Shown: positions 8,076 to 17,506, numbered from the stretch's first letter. The stretch is DNA of 64,000 bases from Novosphingobium hassiacum (GCF_014196055.1 NZ_JACICY010000001.1:62001-126000), one strand, 5' to 3'. Notes: generated by a model not told the origin, from the sequence alone. Translations and numbers: made by a program.

Positions 8076-11000
8076 TCAGAATCCGATACGCATTGATCCG
8101 CGCAGGGTGAGCGCGACATCCTTGTGTCTTTGCTCGGCCCCCAGTTCTCCGCCAAGCGTGAAGCCGGTGGTGCCGCCGAACATGCGCACCCGGCCGAACC
8201 AGCCATCGGTCGAGCCTTCGCCGCTCAGCGTGAACGGCGTACCATCCTTGAAGCGCGCGGTGGTATCACCCAGGCCTCCGGAAACGATCTCGCGCCGACC
8301 GCCTTCGGTTTCGAGACGCAGCCAGTTGTCGTCGTTCTTGCGGTTGCCGTAGAAGTCGACGCCCAGGGTCAGGCCAGCATTGACGCCAGTTTCGTCGCTC
8401 TTGCGGCCATCGACGATCAGGTCGAGCGCCGCGCCGCCATCCTTCTCACTGTAGGCGTTCTCCTTCAACCGCACGTAGTCGATCGAGACCGCAGGGCGGA
8501 AGAAGAACACCGAGCCGCCGCCTTCGCCCGAAATGCCCGCTGCCAGGCTGACGAACGATCCGTTCCATTTGCCGCGGATCGTCTTGTCGATCGGCGAGGC
8601 GGTGGTGCCGCCTGCAAATGTGCGTTTGCTGGAAAACTTGCTGGTGCCGATCGACGCGCGCCCGAACGCGCTGATGGGCCCCACTTTACCGCGCCAACCA
8701 CCCGCAAGCTCATAAGAATCCGACCGGACGGTCGAGGCCCTCGAACGCGTATGTTCATTCCAAAGCCACGCCGCCGACACGCTGAATGCGCCGATCCCGG
8801 TCTGATATTCACCCATCAGGGACCAGGAATATCCGTTCAGGCTGAACGCCGCCGTATCGCCGCGCTTCTTGTCACCGCCCCAGAACGCGGCGTTCGCATA
8901 CATGCTGACATTTCCGGTGTAGACGAGCGACCCGCGCGGATCGAGCATCTGCCGGGTCAGGCTGCGGATGCCGGTGCTGACGCCCTCAAAAGCGCCGCCC
9001 GCGTGATCGGGCAGCATCCTGGCCACCGCATCGCGGAACGCATCGCCATTGGTGATGCCGAGGAACACGCCCTCGATCGCCTGATCTTTCGAAAGTGCGG
9101 CAAAGACCGCGTCGTATGCGCGACCCTCAGAACCGTTAAGGCCCAGTTCGGTCACGGTACGGCGGGAAACGTCGACTGCAATGGCATTCGGGCCACTGTC
9201 GCTGGCAATGCTGGCCTTGAACATGAACGGCACCAGCGTGGTGTCGGCGCTGAGGTTCGATGCGCCTTGCAGCGTCCCCGCGCTCAGCACGGTATAGCGC
9301 CCCACTGCGGTGGCTACGTCTGCCAACCGCAGCGCGAGCTTCGAGTCCTTCGCAAAGGATGCCGTTCCTGCGACCGTGTAGGACGTGCCCAGCCCTGCCG
9401 CCTTGTCGAGCGTGACGACCAGCACGCTGCCGGTGCCCACGGCCAGCGAGTTGATTGCGGCGGGCTTGGCCACGTTCAGCGTGCCGCCGTTCAGCGTGAC
9501 GTTGAGACCTGATGCGTTGACCAGCGAGCCTGCGAAGATCGACGTGCCCGACAGCGTCAGCGCGTCAGCCCCGCCGCCGAAATCCGCCACGCCTGCGAAT
9601 TGCGAGGTTCCAGCAAGGCTCATGGCATCGCTGCCACCGCCGAAAGTGACGTTGCCGGTCTGGACGGCATCGCCTGAGACGGTGAACGCGTTGTTGCCCG
9701 CGCCGAAGCGGATCGCGCCGGCGAGCGTGCCATCGGCAAGGTCGACCGTGTCGTTACCGCTGCCCAGCAGCACGTCGCCGACGATCGTTGGCGCGGTCAC
9801 GCCCGATGCGACTGCGGTCTGCCGGATGGTCGCGCCGGTGGTGTTGGCGGACAGATCGACGGCGATGTTGCGGCCGCTGTCGGCCTTGGCACCGGTGGCC
9901 GAAATCGTGCCGCTGTTCTCGACCAGCTTCAGCCCGCCCGAACGATCGACGATGGCTGCGGCAGCGCCGCTTTCGCCCGCGACGGCCTTGATCGAGCCGC
10001 TGTTGCGGATGGTGCCAAGGCTTGCGCCGGTTTCGACCACGACGGCCTGGGCCAGCTTGCCCGCGGCACTCGCGCCGGTGGCCGAAATCGTGCCCGAGTT
10101 GCGCAGCTCGGGCGTCGATGCGCCGCCCGCGATGCGCAGCGCAGTTGCGTTGGCGCCGTTGGAAGCGGCACTGACGTTGCCCGAGATGCCGATCCCGTTG
10201 GCGACGGTTACCGTGCCGCCGCGCCCGCCGAGGACGAGGCCATTGGCATCGACATTGGCATAAACGCCAAGGCCTTCGATCGAACCTTCGATCTGCAGCC
10301 CGTAGCCGCTGGCGGTACCAGCGACCGGGCCAAGCGTGATCGCGCGGTCGGTTGCGCCGACGACCATGGCTGCGGACGAACCGTAGGATACTACCTTGGC
10401 CGATCCCTCCTTGCTGTCCTCGATCCCGTCAGCGTCCTCGTCTGGCTTGGCGGGGTCAGTGTCTTTGGGTGATACGGCCAGCACGACGCCGCCGGTCACG
10501 TTGCCTTCGATCAGCAGGGTCGGTCCGCCCTGGAGCAGATCATCGGCATCAAGCTTTGTGGCATCGGTCGGGGCGGTGGGGTAGCGGTAGCCGGTCGCGC
10601 TGACGACACCCTGGACGACCATCGCACCGTTGACGTCGCCGCCGAAGCGCGCGCCGATGGCGTCCTTGCCCTGCGCGGTCACCGTGCCTGCAAGCCGCAC
10701 GTTGCCGTCGATCTGGCGCGCATCGACGCCGACCGCGCGGTCGCCGACGACGCTCGTCTTGCCATCATGAGTGAACGCGCCGGTCAGCTTCCCGCCAAGC
10801 GCAATGCCTGCCGAATCGTTGCCTTCCACCGTGATGGTCCCGGTGTTGGTGATCTTGCCGGTGTGATCACCCAAGGTACGGATGCCATAGCGGCCCGAAC
10901 CGACCGCGAACGGACCGTCAAGGTCGCCGTCTTTGTCTGCATCGGTTGCGGCATAGGGCTCATCGACCGTTATCGTCCCCGCATTGGCGATGTCGCCGCT

Positions 11001-11285
11001 GGTCCCGGCGTTGGCGACGATGCCCGCGCCGCCATTGGCATTGGCGCCGTTGCTGACAACGATCTTGCCCGCGTTGGTGACGGCGTTGTTGCTGTCCATC
11101 GTCACGGCATTGCCGCCGATGATTTCGACCGAACCTTCGGCGGTAATGCTGATCGCGTCGGGTGCACCCGCCTTGATCGTCGAGGTCTGGACCGGTGCTG
11201 TCTTCTTGGTGCTGATCGTCTCGGCGCCGACGGGCGAAGCTGCAACGGCAGCAAGGGCGGTGGTGGCAAGCAGGTAACGGCGCAT
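8076..11285 (-). CDS. large autotransporter (type Va secretion) protein
   Basis: 1069 residues. A signal peptide (MRRYLLATTALAAVAASPVGA) precedes a long passenger of repeated beta-helix-like turns rich in N-x-G-x-I motifs (NAGKIVVSNGA, NTGTITVEGND, NSGTISATG) and G-S-G-N-D/F-G-G-G-x-D repeats (about 25-780). Residues about 800-1069 form the autotransporter beta-barrel (YTGNVSMYANAAFWGG, NGYSWSLMGEYQ) ending in the outer-membrane signature GSMRIGF with terminal Phe. A DKDGDLDG and a DEDADGIED segment could bind calcium. It follows a TonB-dependent receptor with only a 78-bp gap, so it is probably the last gene of the FecI/FecR-controlled operon. The passenger function is unknown; adhesion is the usual guess. 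Confidence 0.9.
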   Translation of the reverse strand: MRRYLLATTALAAVAASPVGAETISTKKTAPVQTSTIKAGAPDAISITAEGSVEIIGGNAVTMDSNNAVTNAGKIVVSNGANANGGAGIVANAGTSGDIANAGTITVDEPYAATDADKDGDLDGPFAVGSGRYGIRTLGDHTGKITNTGTITVEGNDSAGIALGGKLTGAFTHDGKTSVVGDRAVGVDARQIDGNVRLAGTVTAQGKDAIGARFGGDVNGAMVVQGVVSATGYRYPTAPTDATKLDADDLLQGGPTLLIEGNVTGGVVLAVSPKDTDPAKPDEDADGIEDSKEGSAKVVSYGSSAAMVVGATDRAITLGPVAGTASGYGLQIEGSIEGLGVYANVDANGLVLGGRGGTVTVANGIGISGNVSAASNGANATALRIAGGASTPELRNSGTISATGASAAGKLAQAVVVETGASLGTIRNSGSIKAVAGESGAAAAIVDRSGGLKLVENSGTISATGAKADSGRNIAVDLSANTTGATIRQTAVASGVTAPTIVGDVLLGSGNDTVDLADGTLAGAIRFGAGNNAFTVSGDAVQTGNVTFGGGSDAMSLAGTSQFAGVADFGGGADALTLSGTSIFAGSLVNASGLNVTLNGGTLNVAKPAAINSLAVGTGSVLVVTLDKAAGLGTSYTVAGTASFAKDSKLALRLADVATAVGRYTVLSAGTLQGASNLSADTTLVPFMFKASIASDSGPNAIAVDVSRRTVTELGLNGSEGRAYDAVFAALSKDQAIEGVFLGITNGDAFRDAVARMLPDHAGGAFEGVSTGIRSLTRQMLDPRGSLVYTGNVSMYANAAFWGGDKKRGDTAAFSLNGYSWSLMGEYQTGIGAFSVSAAWLWNEHTRSRASTVRSDSYELAGGWRGKVGPISAFGRASIGTSKFSSKRTFAGGTTASPIDKTIRGKWNGSFVSLAAGISGEGGGSVFFFRPAVSIDYVRLKENAYSEKDGGAALDLIVDGRKSDETGVNAGLTLGVDFYGNRKNDDNWLRLETEGGRREIVSGGLGDTTARFKDGTPFTLSGEGSTDGWFGRVRMFGGTTGFTLGGELGAEQRHKDVALTLRGSMRIGF

Positions 11286-11363
11286 GGGCTTCCTCTGATC
11301 AGGTCTCTCGAACCTGCAGACGGAGACCTGCGCGGGCAGCCTTGGCAGGCCCCGGAATTATTT

Positions 11364-13775
11364 TCAGAAGCTGGCGTCGAACCCCAGGCGGACGGTGCGT
11401 GGCCGCAGCGGCGTGACTTGTTCGCGACCGACACTGAAAGGCGTGCCCAGCGAAAAGCGGTTGCCGCGTGCATTGGCGATATTGGTCACCCCCAGCGTGA
11501 CCCCCGTGCCATCTCGCCCGATGCGCACCATGGCACCGCTGTCGAGGTAGTCGCCCTGCGGCTCGCCCAACTCGGGACCGATACCGAGCCGTGAGCGACC
11601 GACGTAGCTGGCCCATCCGCGCAGATCGAGCGCGAGGTCGCGGCCGATGTCCCGGTTCCACGCGATCCCGACCCGGCCCGAGAAACGCGCGATATTGGGG
11701 ATCTGCGTTGTCCGGCCATAAAACGCTGCAATCTGTTCGCGATACCCGAGGTTGGCAGCAAGCGTGAACAATGCTGCAGGTCCCGGCTCGTCGACGCGGC
11801 TGTGATTTATCGTGACCCCGCCATCCAGCCTGAGTCCGGGCGCCAGCGCGACCCCGCCGGAAAGGCTTGCTGACCACACCCGGCCATCGCCGATATTCGC
11901 CGAACTCGGTAAGCCGGCGGCATCGATGAAGTCTGCCTGGATGTCAGACCAGCGGGTGTAGGAGAGGCTGAAGGCCACATCGAACGGGCCGCTGTCCGGA
12001 CGTCCAAACCGGCCCCCGAACTCGAATGTCGCGGTGTGATCATTGCGGAAACGACGGACGAAATCGTTCTCCACCGCAAGGCCGCCGGGGCGAAAGCCCT
12101 GCTGGTAGCGCAAGTAGAGCTCGGTCTCGGGTCCCAGTCTAGCGAGCAACGAGGCCGACGGCAGGAACCGCGCTTCCGTGCGGTTGGCCGTCACCTCGGA
12201 CATGGCCCGCGCAAGGAACGCCGAGACGTCAAGACCTGCACCGCCCAATCGCGAATGCGTATAACGACCGCCCCCGGTTGCGGTGAGACCGGGCAGCAGC
12301 GGCAAGCTCGCTTCGCCGTAAAGCGTGATTTCATCGACGCTGTTGCGCACGCCGGTAGCCGTGTTCACCACGCCATCGTCGATGAAGCGGCGGACAAGCC
12401 GGGCGTCGTTGTGCGTGTAGCTGACGCCCGCTAGCCAGCCCGTACCGTCCGCAGTGGTGCTCCACACCCGGGTTTCGTGCGCGATCATGCGGGTGTCGTT
12501 GGTCTGGTCGAAGACACGTGGCGCGCCGGTCGTCGCGGTCGCATCGTAGCGCTCGTTGAGCTTCTGCTGCGTGACGCCCGTACTCGAGCGCAGCTGTACC
12601 GCGCCGAGCCGGGTGGAGATCACTACCTGTCCCTGCACGTAATCGGCACGCGCGCCTTCGCCGACGCGCGCCGAGCTGACCAGTGGGGGCCCATTGCGGT
12701 CCGCGTACTGGCTGTCTTCGGCGCGGGTCGACTGGCCGAAGCCGATCAGGTCCAGAGTGAGGTCGGGCATGGGCTCGATCCGCAGGATCGCCCGCCCGCC
12801 AAGAATGCGCGTACCGTTGACATCGCGTTTGCCGACGAAGGGCTTGTCGATGTAACCGCCCTCGTGCGCGGCGTCTGCGGTCAGGCGCAGGGCGGCAACC
12901 TCTCCTGCGATCGGCAGGTTAAGCGTGGCGCTGGCGTCGCCGCCGATGCCGCCGTGCTGCGTCAGCGCGCCGCCGATCTGGGCCGATGCCGATGCGCTGC
13001 CCTGTACCGGCATGCGCGGCACGATCCGCACGATCCCGCCGAGCGAGCCCGAGCCGTAGAGCGCGCCTTGCGGCCCTTCGAGCACTTCGACCTTGTCGAC
13101 ATCGGACAGCCGCAGGTCCGGATCGGGCGAATTGTACGACAGGCGCAGGTCGCCCAGATATTGCCCGACAGTGGCCTGGGTCGAGCCGCTGAAACTGGAA
13201 TCGGCGATGCCGCGGATGAACAGCTTGTCGCGGCCGCTACCGAGGTGCGTCGAGGTCACGGTCGCGATGCGCTGGATGATCTTTTCGGTGCCGCCAATGC
13301 CGCCTGCAGCAAGGTCCCGGCCGTCGATGATCGTCACCCGTCCCGGAAACTGGCCGAGCGTCAGCCCGCGCTTCGAGCCGACCACAAGGATCGGGACGGG
13401 CGGTGGGCCTTCTAGGGGCGCAGTGGCGGTGACCGGACGCGGCGGAATGTCCGCTCGCGTGACCCTCGCCGCGGGTTTGGCCGCTGGTGCAGCGATGATG
13501 CGCCAAGCCAAAGGACCGGCAGGCACGGCCTGGCCGCCCGCCGCGCGTGCCAGTTGGCGCACGGCGCGCTCGGCTGATATGCGGCCCCTGATCGGCGGGA
13601 CCATCCGGTCGGCGATGACGCGATCGACGACGATGATGCTGGTGCCCGTCTGCCGTGCCAGCGTGACTGCGACCGTCCCGGCGCGGCCCGCTGTGGTATC
13701 GACCGTCGCGTCCCTGGCATGCGCCGGAGAAGCGACGACAACCGCTGCAGTCAACGAGAGGTGGAGCAGGCGCAT
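11364..13775 (-). CDS. TonB-dependent receptor with STN signalling domain
   Basis: 803 residues from the ATG at 13775, one base after the fecR stop (TAATATG), which implies translational coupling. A signal peptide (MRLLHLSLTAAVVVASPAHA) is followed by an STN domain (about 22-100: VTLARQTGTSIIVVDRV, RQLARAAGG), the module by which FecA-type receptors contact FecR. A plug domain (IQRIATVTSTHLGSGRDKLFIRGI, EGPQGALYGSGSLGGIVRI) and a 22-strand barrel follow, ending RLGFDASF. It probably imports a siderophore or another large ligand and signals its presence to the ECF sigma factor. The ligand cannot be deduced. Confidence 0.92.
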   Translation of the reverse strand: MRLLHLSLTAAVVVASPAHARDATVDTTAGRAGTVAVTLARQTGTSIIVVDRVIADRMVPPIRGRISAERAVRQLARAAGGQAVPAGPLAWRIIAAPAAKPAARVTRADIPPRPVTATAPLEGPPPVPILVVGSKRGLTLGQFPGRVTIIDGRDLAAGGIGGTEKIIQRIATVTSTHLGSGRDKLFIRGIADSSFSGSTQATVGQYLGDLRLSYNSPDPDLRLSDVDKVEVLEGPQGALYGSGSLGGIVRIVPRMPVQGSASASAQIGGALTQHGGIGGDASATLNLPIAGEVAALRLTADAAHEGGYIDKPFVGKRDVNGTRILGGRAILRIEPMPDLTLDLIGFGQSTRAEDSQYADRNGPPLVSSARVGEGARADYVQGQVVISTRLGAVQLRSSTGVTQQKLNERYDATATTGAPRVFDQTNDTRMIAHETRVWSTTADGTGWLAGVSYTHNDARLVRRFIDDGVVNTATGVRNSVDEITLYGEASLPLLPGLTATGGGRYTHSRLGGAGLDVSAFLARAMSEVTANRTEARFLPSASLLARLGPETELYLRYQQGFRPGGLAVENDFVRRFRNDHTATFEFGGRFGRPDSGPFDVAFSLSYTRWSDIQADFIDAAGLPSSANIGDGRVWSASLSGGVALAPGLRLDGGVTINHSRVDEPGPAALFTLAANLGYREQIAAFYGRTTQIPNIARFSGRVGIAWNRDIGRDLALDLRGWASYVGRSRLGIGPELGEPQGDYLDSGAMVRIGRDGTGVTLGVTNIANARGNRFSLGTPFSVGREQVTPLRPRTVRLGFDASF

Positions 13776-13776
13776 A

Positions 13777-14691
13777 TTATTCGGCAACGATGATCCAGCG
13801 CTCGCCATCGCGGCGGATCGTGGTGCCGAGCAACGCGGCCAAGGATTGCGGGTCCTTGCGTAGCGGTGCGATCAGGATGCTACCCGAGAACGCGCCTCCG
13901 CGGTCTTCCGCAGCGAAGGCCACGCCGGTCATGCGCGAAAGCCGCGCGGCCACGATGTCGAGCGGCGCGTTGTCGAACGTCACGCGGCCAGAGCGCCATT
14001 CTCCGACTTGTTCGGGAGACACGTTAGAGAGCGCGTAACTGTCGCCTTGCCGGGCCAGCATATGGCCGGGCGCGACTTTCACGTCTTCCTTGCCGGGATT
14101 GAACAGCACGAGCCCTTCGGACACCGCGACACGCATGCGTCCATCGTCGAGTTCGACGTCGAACACCGTCCCCGCGTCGACCAGCCTGTCCTCACCCACT
14201 TCGACGGCAAAGGGATTACGCGCGTCGTGGCGGATGCTGAACAGCGCCTGCCCGTTTTCGAGCCGGGCGTAGCGGGCGTCCTTGCGATCTAGTTCGATGC
14301 GGGTGCCGCCCGACAGCACGACGCTGCCGCCATCGGCGAGCGTGACCGTGCGAACCTCGCCGGGTGCGGTCTGGACTGCGTAGCGGTTATCCCCGCCCTG
14401 CCACAGCCCGAACCCGACCGCGAGCACGAGCGAGGCCGCCAGCGCGCCCGGAAGCCACCGGCGACGGACTTGGGGCGCCGGAACCAGGACATCGTCGTTC
14501 GCGGGCACCGGGGCTGTCACAAAGACATCGGTCGCGTCCGCGACGGCGGCTGCGACCACGTCATAGGCTGCGCCATGGGCCGGGTCTTCGTCCAGCCAAT
14601 CGGTGAACGCGTCCCAGTCGGTGAATTCGGGGTCACCCGTGCGTACCGCCCATTCGAGCGCGCGCTCCCTAATCGTCTCGTCATGCAGCAT
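13777..14691 (-). CDS. FecR-family anti-sigma/sigma regulator
   Basis: 304 residues. The ATG at 14691 has a clear AGGAG ribosome site; an ATG at 14724 is in frame but lacks one and only lengthens the N-terminus. The order is an N-terminal DUF4880-like sigma-binding segment (ERALEWAVRTGDPEFTDWDAFTDWL), one membrane helix (about 90-105: LPGALAASLVLAVGFGLW), the FecR domain (APGEVRTVTLADGGSVVLSG, ARYARLENGQALFSI), and a C-terminal STN-binding part (FDNAPLDIVAARLSRMTG). It carries the signal from the receptor STN domain to the sigma factor and is encoded between them. Confidence 0.93.
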   Translation of the reverse strand: MLHDETIRERALEWAVRTGDPEFTDWDAFTDWLDEDPAHGAAYDVVAAAVADATDVFVTAPVPANDDVLVPAPQVRRRWLPGALAASLVLAVGFGLWQGGDNRYAVQTAPGEVRTVTLADGGSVVLSGGTRIELDRKDARYARLENGQALFSIRHDARNPFAVEVGEDRLVDAGTVFDVELDDGRMRVAVSEGLVLFNPGKEDVKVAPGHMLARQGDSYALSNVSPEQVGEWRSGRVTFDNAPLDIVAARLSRMTGVAFAAEDRGGAFSGSILIAPLRKDPQSLAALLGTTIRRDGERWIIVAE

Positions 14692-14729
14692 CGCGTCGGT
14701 CTCCTGCAAGCAAGACGGAGACATCGGGC

Positions 14730-15308
14730 TCAGGCCTCATCGCGGCGCTCCTTCCATTCCCTGAGCGCCCGGTAGGCGGTCCGCATGTCGCTTTCCAGCG
14801 TGCTGAGGCTGATCCCGAATTCTTCGGCGATCTGCCGCTGGGGGACGCCATCGACCCGGTGCCGCCTGAACACGCCCGCCACGCGCGGCCCGAGGCTTTC
14901 GAGCGCCGCCATGACTTGCGCTGCGTCCTGCCGTGCCACGAGGTGCCGTTCGGCCGAGGGCTGGTCGGATGCTTCTCCGTCACCAGCTGCATGCAGTTCG
15001 CTCCAGTCGCGGTCCCGCTTTTCGGCCTGACGCACCGAGCGATAGCGGTCGATCATCAGCATGTCGGCGGTGCGGAAAAGATAGGACAACGGCGAGGATA
15101 TCGGACCTGGCGCAGCGGCGGAAATACGAAGCCAGATTTCCTGCACGAGATCTTCGGCAGCGTCTCCCGCCCCGCGACTGCGAAGAAAGCGCAGCAGCTT
15201 TTCACGGTTCTCGAGAAACACCGCTTCAAGCCCGGCAAGAGAGGGTTCAGTCGACAACTTCGCACCGGTAGCAATAAGCGGGAGAGCGTCAAATAGCGAG
15301 CGATGCAC
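14730..15308 (-). CDS. ECF RNA polymerase sigma factor (FecI-like)
   Basis: 192 residues. Region 2 (about 25-95) shows LENREKLLRFLRSRGAGDAAEDLVQEIWLR and PLSYLFRTADMLMIDRYR; region 4 (about 130-185) shows ALESLGPRVAGVFRRHRVDG and QIAEEFGISLSTLESDM, typical of FecI/iron-group ECF sigmas. The fecR gene starts just downstream, so this is the classical sigma - FecR - receptor order. It should direct transcription of the receptor and autotransporter upon ligand binding; the sigma promoter itself was not identified. Confidence 0.93.
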   Translation of the reverse strand: MHRSLFDALPLIATGAKLSTEPSLAGLEAVFLENREKLLRFLRSRGAGDAAEDLVQEIWLRISAAAPGPISSPLSYLFRTADMLMIDRYRSVRQAEKRDRDWSELHAAGDGEASDQPSAERHLVARQDAAQVMAALESLGPRVAGVFRRHRVDGVPQRQIAEEFGISLSTLESDMRTAYRALREWKERRDEA

Positions 15309-15436
15309 CCGAATGAAAGCACTGTCCTGTTCACGCGCAGAGCAGGTGGAGGGCGTGTGGCATTGCAGTGGTGCACTGGGTCAGTCGGTGCGGCGAAAAC
15401 GTTGCAAGCCGTTTTTGTTACAAATTAGAACGCCAC
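15309..15436. other. upstream region of the ECF sigma gene
   Basis: About 130 bp between the divergent sigma gene start and the IS3-family left end. It should hold the sigma gene promoter, but I see no convincing -35/-10 pair. No open frame of note. Confidence 0.4.
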
Positions 15437-16605
15437 TGACCTGCCACGGGTAATTTCCTCCAGTTGTGATGAGAGTCCGGCCCAGACGAGGACGGACGAG
15501 ATGAAGCGCAAGAGGTTTACCGAAGAGCAGATCATCGGTGTGCTGAAGGAGGCAGAGGCTGGCGTGAAGACTGGCGATCTGGCCCGTCGGCATGGCATAT
15601 CCGAGGCGACGATCTACAACTGGAAGGCCAAGTACGGCGGCATGGAAGTGTCCGAGGCAAAGAGGCTGCGCTCGTTTGAGGACGAGAACGCGAAGCTGAA
15701 GCGCCTTCTGGCGGATGCCATGCTGGACAATGCGGCGTTGAAGGACCTTCTCACAAAAAAATGGTGACGCCCGTCGCACAGCGGGAAGCGGTTGCTCATC
15801 TCCGGGATCATCACGGGATGAGCGAGCGGCGGGCGTGCCGCGTGATAAATGCCGATCGCAAGAGCGTTCGCTACCAGTCCCGGCGGCCGCCGGAGACGGA
15901 GTTACGCGAGCGTTTGCGCGAGCTTGCCAATGAACGGCGTCGGTTCGGCTACCGTCGGCTGCACATCCTGCTGCGTCGGGAAGGAGAGCCATCGGGGATC
16001 AACCGTGTCTACCGGCTCTATCGGGAAGAAGGTCTTGGCGTTCGCAAGCGTCGGGCCCGGCGCAGGGCAGTCGGCACACGGGCTCCGATCCTCGTGGCAG
16101 CTCGGCCCAATGCCCGCTGGAGCCTGGACTTTGTCCACGACCAGTTCGCCTGCGGCCGGCGGTTCCGCGTGCTCAACATCGTCGATGACGTGACCAGAGA
16201 GTGCCTCGCCGCGATCCCCGACACGTCGATCTCAGGGCGTCGAGTAGCGCGCGAACTGGCTGATATCATCGCATGGCGCGGCAAACCCGGGCTGATCGTC
16301 AGTGATAACGGGACCGAGTTGACCGCCAACGCAAATCTTGTCCTGGTGCAAGGATAACGAGATCGAGTGGCACTACATCGCACCGGGCAAGCCAATGCAG
16401 AATGGCTATGTGGAATCCTTCAACGGGCGGATGCGGGACGAGCTGTTGAACGAGACCCTGTTCCACGGCCTCGACCATGCCCGTGCCGTGATCCGGGAGT
16501 GGGCGGCGGACTACAACACCTGCCGCCCGCACTCCTCGATCGGATACCAGACCCCGGCCAGCTACGCGGAAACGATTTTTGCAATGGGGTCAGGCATGCC
16601 TGACG
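15437..16605 (+). mobile_element. IS3-family (IS407-like) element, right end lost
   Basis: The element has orfA and orfB in the IS3 arrangement. The left end probably starts TGACCTGCCACGGG near 15437. No inverted copy of that sequence is visible at the right: the transposase reading passes directly into a truncated integrase gene near 16600-16612. So the right terminus and the last part of orfB were deleted. orfB also carries a frameshift. The element is therefore immobile. Confidence 0.8.
15501..15767 (+). CDS. IS3-family transposase OrfA
   Basis: 88 residues: an N-terminal helix-turn-helix (RFTEEQIIGVLKEAEAG, DLARRHGISEATIYNWKAKYGG) followed by a leucine-zipper-like coiled coil (about 55-85: DENAKLKRLLADAMLDNAALKDLL), which is the IS3 OrfA layout. 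It ends at a TGA right after a run of seven A (15755-15761), the expected -1 slippage site for making the OrfAB fusion transposase. A good GGACGAG ribosome site precedes the ATG. Confidence 0.9.
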   Translation: MKRKRFTEEQIIGVLKEAEAGVKTGDLARRHGISEATIYNWKAKYGGMEVSEAKRLRSFEDENAKLKRLLADAMLDNAALKDLLTKKW

Positions 16606-16612
16606 GCCGAGA
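15761..16612 (+). pseudogene. IS3-family transposase OrfB, frameshifted and truncated
   Basis: It starts in the -1 frame relative to OrfA, overlapping the A7 slippery run. The HTH_21 region (HGMSERRACRVINADRKSVRYQ) and the first two residues of the DDE site are present (WSLDFVHD and IVSDNGTEL). Just after that, near 16338-16341, one extra A in a run of three shifts the frame; the correct continuation ([31 protein letters not shown] with the catalytic Glu, [11 protein letters not shown]) is one frame over. The 3' end is cut off at the junction with the integrase fragment. A sequencing error in the A run is possible, but the truncation is independent of it. Confidence 0.82.
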
Positions 16613-17120
16613 TGCGTTGACGCAACCGCTTGGCAGTCTCCACCGCCCCCCGATCCTCTACGATTTTGAGCACTTCAAGAACTTTCGGCGGCGTCAGGTC
16701 TGTTAAGGGCAGCGCGCCGATGATCGGAAACACGTCCCGCTCGAGAATTCTGATGACGTCGTCCGCATGTATTCTGGCCCACTGGCTCCTGGCATTCTCG
16801 TGCCACTTGCGTGCAACGCGCTCGAACGTGTTGCGGCCGGCTTCGAGATTGGCCTCAATCTTCAGTTTCCTGATAACCGATGGGTCTCGTCCTTCCGCAA
16901 GTTGCGACCGAGCCTCATCGCGAAGTGTGCGAGCCTGGACGAGACTGATCAGCGGATAGCTGCCGAGAGCCAGGGTCTTTTGCTTGCCGTCGTAAACATA
17001 GCTCCACTTCCAGAGTTTTGATCCGCTGGGAGGCACAAGCAAATAGAGCCTGTTGCTGTCCGTCAGCTTGAAAGCCTTGTCGCGCGGCTTGACCGCGCGG
17101 ATTTTTGCATCGTTCAACAT
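16590..17120 (-). pseudogene. P4-type tyrosine integrase, N-terminal part only
   Basis: 176 residues from the ATG at 17120 (GGAG six bases upstream). It has the DUF4102 N-terminal arm (MLNDAKIRAVKPRDKAFKLTDSNR begins it; WSYVYDGKQKTLALGSYPLISLVQAR follows) and the core-binding domain (RWHE-like [31 protein letters not shown]). The reading breaks at [10 protein letters not shown], where intact relatives continue into the catalytic domain with R-H-x-x-R-Y. The catalytic half is absent, replaced by the IS element. It is transcribed away from tRNA-Ser, as integrases of tRNA-inserted islands usually are. Confidence 0.82.
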
Positions 17121-17286
17121 CGCCATCTCCGAGACCACGTTTTTCCAATGCCGAGACCACGAATCAGACCACACGATGAATGGGACGCGTGTGGACGAAT
17201 ATGGCCAGCCAGACCGTCAAGTGTCAGTTTTCAAAGGAAAAACGTCAATCCGAGTGGACGTCTGCGACCCTCTGCGGAGGGGTATC

Positions 17287-17377
17287 TGGCGGAGCGGGTG
17301 GGATTCGAACCCACGATGAGCTTTTGACCCATACACACTTTCCAGGCGTGCGCCTTCGACCACTCGGCCACCGCTCC
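17287..17377 (-). tRNA. tRNA-Ser (anticodon GGA)
   Basis: On the minus strand GGAGCGG pairs with CCGCTCC (acceptor stem, 7 bp). A D arm GGCCGAGTGG, anticodon loop around CTGGAAA giving anticodon GGA (reads UCC/UCU), a long variable arm typical of serine tRNAs, and a T arm GGGTTCGAATCCC follow. The discriminator is G and CCA is encoded. The 3' end faces the integrase fragment, so this tRNA is the probable attachment site of a former island. Confidence 0.96.
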
Positions 17378-17506
17378 GCATGAGCCTGATCGTCCGTGGT
17401 GTTGCACGAACCATGAATCAGGTAATCAACCCAAACGCTCTGGAAGGCGCGCCCTAGCGATACGCGGCGGCTTCCGCAAGGCGTCGGTTCCTGCAATGAT
17501 GGACAA

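Noticed and set aside
8124..10263. Long open plus-strand frames opposite the autotransporter
   Set aside because: They mirror the codon bias of a high-GC repetitive gene, have no family features or ribosome sites, and the minus-strand protein has a signal peptide, repeats and a barrel.
15381..15992. Antisense frame across the IS element
   Set aside because: It overlaps both transposase genes on the opposite strand and shows no recognisable domain.
17287..17377. Search for a second copy of the tRNA-Ser 3' end as the other island attachment site
   Set aside because: No copy of the T-arm/acceptor sequence was seen elsewhere in the window; the other end may lie outside or be deleted.
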